DNA of 10,694 nucleotides from JAVBOP01 sp031550405. Its GTDB lineage: Bacteria; Bacteroidota; Ignavibacteria; Kapaibacteriales; UBA2268. Made by a program: the position numbers and the translations under genes. The notes under the pieces are model-generated. The model was not told where the DNA came from. It searched no databases and saw nothing but the letters and a program-made list of their open reading frames with translations. This document shows positions 8,065-10,694 of the stretch, one piece after another (position 1 is the stretch's first letter; the number at the start of each line of letters is the position of its first letter). The stretch spans positions 1-10,694 of the forward strand of contig JAVBOP010000197.1 in the NCBI GenBank assembly GCA_031550405.1, given 5' to 3'.

Positions 8065-8634
8065 TTATGAATATTTATTCATTTTTGTATCCTTTCCGGC
8101 AAGTATGCGCTTGGTGTTTATGGCGTATGCGAAGAGGGAGATGATGGCGGCAATGGACGACAAACAGTATAATATTTGTATGTAGCTGAAATTAATGATA
8201 TTTAAGATAAAAGTGGACATTATTAGTACTGCCGATATTTTGCCGATGAATATCGATGGTATCACAAATTTCAATTGTCTTCGCGCCACTAAGCCGCCAA
8301 GCATCAGGATTATATCCCGACCCAGAATTACTGCTACAAACCAAATTGGCATTCTATCCTGGTACATCAAAATTATTGAGGCAGAAATGACCATGAGCTT
8401 GTCCGCAATGGGATCTAATATTTTGCCTAACTCTGATATTTGATTTAATTTACGGGCAAAGAAGCCGTCAAAAAAATCAGTGACAATTGCGACGAAATAT
8501 AGTGCAAATGCCACATTATTATTTTGATAAGCAAGCTCGTAGCCAGCAATTACAACCAAAACTATACGCACAAAAGAGATAATGTTCGGTATCGTAAAAA
8601 TGGTATCAGCTTCTTTTTTGTTCTCTATCTTCAT
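8065..8634 (-). CDS. pgsA: CDP-alcohol phosphatidyltransferase, probably phosphatidylglycerophosphate synthase
   Basis: A 189-residue polytopic inner-membrane enzyme. The complete family signature D-x2-D-G-x2-A-R-x8-G-x3-D-x3-D is present as D53, D56-G57, A60-R61, G70, D74 and D78, the residues that bind metal and CDP-diacylglycerol. The N-terminal TIPNIISFVRI (13-23) and the later GRDI (105-108) and GKISA (131-135) resemble PgsA, which makes phosphatidylglycerol phosphate from CDP-diacylglycerol and glycerol-3-phosphate. A different head-group acceptor cannot be excluded. About five or six hydrophobic segments are visible and the tail is basic, ending KDTKMNKYS. No Shine-Dalgarno is evident at the ATG. 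It is first in a minus-strand group with fhs 81 bases downstream. Confidence 0.85.
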   Translation of the reverse strand: MKIENKKEADTIFTIPNIISFVRIVLVVIAGYELAYQNNNVAFALYFVAIVTDFFDGFFARKLNQISELGKILDPIADKLMVISASIILMYQDRMPIWFVAVILGRDIILMLGGLVARRQLKFVIPSIFIGKISAVLIMSTFILNIINFSYIQILYCLSSIAAIISLFAYAINTKRILAGKDTKMNKYS

Positions 8635-8674
8635 TAGTACTATAAATTTATTTTAATAAAGCCACCCCGTCATT

Positions 8675-8765
8675 GCTTCGACAGGCTCAAGGAACCTGTA
8701 TAATTTCTTATGGCATCGGAGTGGAGGTAGGCAAGCAGAGCCGTTGCATGCAACGGCTATACAGG
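8675..8765. repeat. Structured intergenic element with REP-like sequence and 20-bp palindrome
   Basis: This 148-bp gap contains three nested signals. GCTTCGACAGGCTCA (8675-8689) resembles a short sequence that I recall as dispersed between genes in many bacterial genomes. CCTGTATA (8695-8702) and TATACAGG (8758-8765) form an 8-bp inverted repeat. Between them, 8739-8758 is a perfect 20-bp palindrome with half-site AGCCGTTGCA. No T-run follows on either side, so it is not a standard terminator, though it could protect or stop the transcript of the T9SS gene ending at 8783. Copy number in the genome is unknown from this window. Confidence 0.5.
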
Positions 8766-8782
8766 ATTTGTTAAATAAAAAT

Positions 8783-9556
8783 CTACCTGTTTATTATCAG
8801 TTTCTCTACGTTTATCTTGTCGCCGATGCGGATGATAACGCTGTATACGCCGCAGGCTAAGTGCTTGGTATTGAATGCCTTAGTGAAGGCGCCGGCATCT
8901 GCGTAGCCGTCATATATTTGCATTATATCTCTGCCTAACATATCGGAAAGGCTGATGCTTATGCTGCCGGCTTCGGCTAAGTCCATGCTCAATGTGCAGT
9001 CGTCGCCCGCTGGGTTGGGGAATAATGAATAATTTTTAATAATTGCCGGCTCGGTGTTATCTTCGATGCTGTTATTCGGCTCGTAAACATATAATTTACT
9101 ACGAGTTAGAAAATAATGCCTGTTATTCCATTCTGAAATTGATATAAGCTCATTATCTATAACTCCAAATGGAGTAAAAACGATAAAATCGGGCAGGATG
9201 AATTTATTCCACTCTTTCGTATCTATATTATAAATAAGCATGGTAGAGCTGTCCTGCTTTGTGCCGTAAGCTATACTACATAACGCTACCTCATTTTCGC
9301 TCCATTTATACATTTTTTGAAATTGGGCATTTGTACCTTCCAACATTTGGCGAGCGTCAGAAAAAAGTATGCTGTCAAACCCAGCTTCGGTTGTATGCGT
9401 TATTAGCTTATTTTTATGGAACTTATCAGGATATGTTATAGTTGTATCAAATTTTCCGTCAGGATGTTTGCGAATAATCAAGGTCTTGTTGCTGCTATCA
9501 ACTTCATCCAATGTCAGTAAAAATATTTTAAACCTGTTATTTTCTCTATATGGCAA
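8783..9556 (-). CDS. C-terminal part of split T9SS protein with type A sorting domain
   Basis: The first usable start after the internal stop is a TTG at 9556, with no Shine-Dalgarno at proper distance; AAGGAG at 9588-9583 is too far away. This part is therefore probably translated only by read-through or not at all. The frame itself is open from just after the TAG (9601). Its last 81 residues form a T9SS type A sorting domain: SLFPNPAGDD, then ISLSDMLGRDI, GAFTKAFNTKHLACGVYSV and the basic end VEKLIINR. In intact cargo this domain directs passage through the outer membrane and is removed on anchoring. Ahead of it is about 160 residues of beta-rich, AT-rich-coded sequence continuing the propeller-like body. 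Confidence 0.55.
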   Translation of the reverse strand: MPYRENNRFKIFLLTLDEVDSSNKTLIIRKHPDGKFDTTITYPDKFHKNKLITHTTEAGFDSILFSDARQMLEGTNAQFQKMYKWSENEVALCSIAYGTKQDSSTMLIYNIDTKEWNKFILPDFIVFTPFGVIDNELISISEWNNRHYFLTRSKLYVYEPNNSIEDNTEPAIIKNYSLFPNPAGDDCTLSMDLAEAGSISISLSDMLGRDIMQIYDGYADAGAFTKAFNTKHLACGVYSVIIRIGDKINVEKLIINR

Positions 9557-9601
9557 TGTCGTTTTTATCTCTACTTTTCCATCTCCTTCATAATTAATTT
9601 T

Positions 9602-9604
9602 CTA
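9602..9604 (-). other. In-frame amber stop splitting the T9SS protein
   Basis: Codons around it read AAT ATA AAA TAG AAA ATT AAT TAT GAA on the minus strand. There is no frameshift on either side, and no CAATTA-type read-through context follows. Confidence 0.8.
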
Positions 9605-10327
9605 TTTTATATTAAAAATAGAATAAGAAGTTGAATCCCAAACTTTAGTATCAAATGTATGTATATAATAATAGTTTCTATTTTTAATTGGAATCCACAT
9701 AATACCGTTTTCATCTATAAACAATCTATCATGGGGTGATTGATACATGTCGCCAAACAATGAACGCGTAGTACTATTTTTTTCGTATAAAATTGAATCT
9801 ACCACCTCAAATGTTTCTGTTTTTATTTTCTTAATACCCGTCTTAATTTGATATATATAATCACCGGTACTGTTAATAACAGATAAGGACGTATACCCAG
9901 CATTTATATAATGTGAAAATGTAATACTGTCAACATTTGTTTCTTCTTCATTAAAAACAAGATAACCATATTCTCCACCAATAAAATAGTTTTTTTTAGA
10001 TTTTAAAATATTTTCTTGTCCCAGCCAAGTCATCATAGCAAGCATCTCGGAAGCACAATCATTTACATACGGATGCGTTTTTGTGTTTTTATATTCATAA
10101 ACCCTTGTTTCATGTAATAGATTTATCCGGATAAGTCTATTGCCAATCTGTTCTGTATTAGGTGAACCTGTAACATATAAATGCTTATCAAAGGGATACA
10201 ATGCTGTACCTGGCTTTATAACTGTTTCTATACCAACATCATACACTACCTTAAAATCTTCCGGTTTCTGGGAATATGCAAGTATTGGAAATATTAACAA
10301 AAACATAATTAATGAATATTTTTTCAT
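9602..10327 (-). CDS. N-terminal part of split T9SS protein: exported, propeller-like
   Basis: The 241-residue open part begins with a clear signal peptide (MKKYSLIMFLLIFPILAYSQ, cleavage likely around residue 19-20). AGAGGA (10336 to 10331) precedes the ATG by three bases. Repeated beta-rich stretches are visible; RLFIDENGIMWIPI (near residues 200-213) resembles the D-x-x-G-x-x-W motif of two-component-regulator-type beta-propeller repeats, suggesting a propeller fold. No catalytic motif is recognised. As it stands the product would be secreted across the inner membrane but could not be recognised by the type IX system, because the sorting domain lies after the stop. The coding sequence is strikingly AT-rich compared with fhs. 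Confidence 0.6.
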   Translation of the reverse strand: MKKYSLIMFLLIFPILAYSQKPEDFKVVYDVGIETVIKPGTALYPFDKHLYVTGSPNTEQIGNRLIRINLLHETRVYEYKNTKTHPYVNDCASEMLAMMTWLGQENILKSKKNYFIGGEYGYLVFNEEETNVDSITFSHYINAGYTSLSVINSTGDYIYQIKTGIKKIKTETFEVVDSILYEKNSTTRSLFGDMYQSPHDRLFIDENGIMWIPIKNRNYYYIHTFDTKVWDSTSYSIFNIK

Positions 10328-10353
10328 AAATCCTCTGTTTAAATTTTAATGAT

Positions 10354-10381
10354 AAAAATACAGGCAGAATTGCTCCTGCCT
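10354..10381 (-). terminator. Hairpin terminator after the Cys-rich gene
   Basis: AGGCAG and CTGCCT form a 6-bp GC-rich stem (10381-10376 with 10367-10362) around an eight-base loop, followed on the minus strand by GTATTTTT. It lies about 20 bases after the stop of the Cys-rich gene and just upstream of the T9SS gene start, so the two are probably separate transcription units. Confidence 0.45.
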
Positions 10382-10399
10382 ATAACATTATTAAAAACA

Positions 10400-10694
10400 T
10401 TACTCGCAAACCGGGTAAGTATCTAAGAAAAATGGTGCTACGCGCTTACCGTTTTCATCATAGCTAAAGACTTCGCATTGTGAACATCCACCACTAGGAT
10501 AAGTATAGCTACAATCAATACGCCAATCTGCTTTATTTACATATATACCTTGAGTTGGATCATAAACTCTATGATTTTCATCCCAACAATATGTACACCG
10601 TCTTTCACAAGATTCAGTGCTCGAAGATTGGCAAGAGGTAATCATTTTTACATACTTATTTTGTGTAGCATCCCATGTCCTGTACATGGGTGTA
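10400..10694 (-). CDS. Cysteine-rich, internally repeated protein, N-terminus beyond window
   Basis: The frame is open to the window edge, so only the last roughly 97 residues are seen, ending DTYPVCE. I do not recognise the family. Counting from the in-frame Met at 10687, eight Cys occur at 19, 27, 31, 34, 59, 68, 71 and 94. Two imperfect copies of a 37-residue unit are visible: WDATQNKYV (5-13) against YDPTQGIYV (42-50), and C31-x2-C34 against C68-x2-C71. DEN follows an aromatic residue in both copies (WDEN 35-38, YDEN 76-79). Paired cysteines suggest disulfides in an exported protein, or metal binding; the former fits the neighbouring secreted proteins. Whether the Met at 10687 is the true start is doubtful, because the frame continues upstream and no ribosome-binding site can be assessed. 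Confidence 0.65.
   Translation of the reverse strand, partial: TPMYRTWDATQNKYVKMITSCQSSSTESCERRCTYCWDENHRVYDPTQGIYVNKADWRIDCSYTYPSGGCSQCEVFSYDENGKRVAPFFLDTYPVCE

Larger units (their letters stand above)
8783..10327 (-). pseudogene. T9SS-secreted protein gene interrupted by an in-frame TAG
   Basis: Two open stretches lie in the same frame and are separated only by the TAG at 9602-9604. Reading through it gives 514 codons with a signal peptide at the N-terminus and a T9SS sorting domain at the C-terminus. The upstream part lacks a sorting domain. The downstream part lacks a signal peptide and any good start; coding-like sequence (KINYEGDGKVEIKTTLPYR) continues directly after the TAG. The natural end of the gene, after KLIINR, is also TAG, and so is the end of fhs, so TAG works as a stop in this genome and general reassignment is unlikely. 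A nonsense mutation, a base-call error or local read-through all fit. Confidence 0.7.

Noticed and set aside
9570..9590. Mini-frame ATG AAG GAG ATG GAA AAG TAG after the amber codon, with an internal AAGGAG
   Set aside because: Six codons in a different frame from the downstream part; it offers no sensible restart for the sorting-domain fragment.
8783..10327. General reassignment of TAG as a sense codon
   Set aside because: fhs and the T9SS gene itself both end at TAG exactly where their families end, so TAG acts as a stop here.
1..10694. CRISPR array, tRNA/rRNA, insertion sequence, or phage/defence system
   Set aside because: No regularly spaced repeats, cloverleaf-like segments, transposase motifs or known defence-protein motifs were seen on reading both strands.

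Overview
The window reads as chromosomal DNA of a Bacteroidota-type (FCB superphylum) bacterium. Three things in the sequence support this. A secreted-protein gene ends in a type IX secretion (T9SS) C-terminal sorting domain. A very large secreted protein carries repeated DFG-type (ASPM-SPD-2-Hydin, 'choice-of-anchor D') beta domains, as is common in this group. A near-ideal TTTG-N19-TAnnTTTG promoter lies upstream of the + strand peptidase gene. Several starts have recognisable Shine-Dalgarno-like sequences, which is less typical of core Bacteroidetes, so a deeper branch (Ignavibacteria/Kapabacteria/Chlorobi-like) is possible; this is inference.

Layout. From position 1 to 3172 (minus, open at the window edge) runs one >1057-residue surface or secreted protein with a signal peptide and at least five DFG-started beta modules. 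A 245-bp divergent intergenic region (3173-3417) holds a perfect inverted repeat and the promoter for a + strand pair: an M29-like metallo-aminopeptidase (3418-4380) and an 8-TM TSUP/TauE-SafE anion exporter (4465-5238). Facing them is a minus-strand group read in the order CDP-alcohol phosphatidyltransferase (8065-8634), formate-tetrahydrofolate ligase fhs (6313-7983) and an enoyl-ACP-reductase-like SDR (5359-6156). It ends in a hairpin terminator between the convergent units. Together these are housekeeping functions: phospholipid head-group synthesis, one-carbon metabolism and probably fatty-acid elongation.

Right-hand region (8635-10694). A structured intergenic element (8675-8765) contains a sequence resembling the dispersed GCTTCGACAGGCTCA-type intergenic repeats and a perfect 20-bp palindrome. 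Upstream is a T9SS cargo gene (8783-10327, minus) interrupted by a single in-frame TAG at 9602-9604. The signal peptide lies on one side of the stop and the sorting domain on the other, in the same frame. The sorting-domain end of this gene is far richer in G+C than its body. The window closes inside a cysteine-rich, internally repeated protein gene (10400 to beyond 10694, minus).

No tRNA, rRNA, CRISPR array, transposase or phage gene was seen. I see no convincing new multi-gene system. The most unusual items are the amber-split T9SS gene with its compositional mosaic, the palindrome/repeat element beside it, and the Cys-rich repeat protein.
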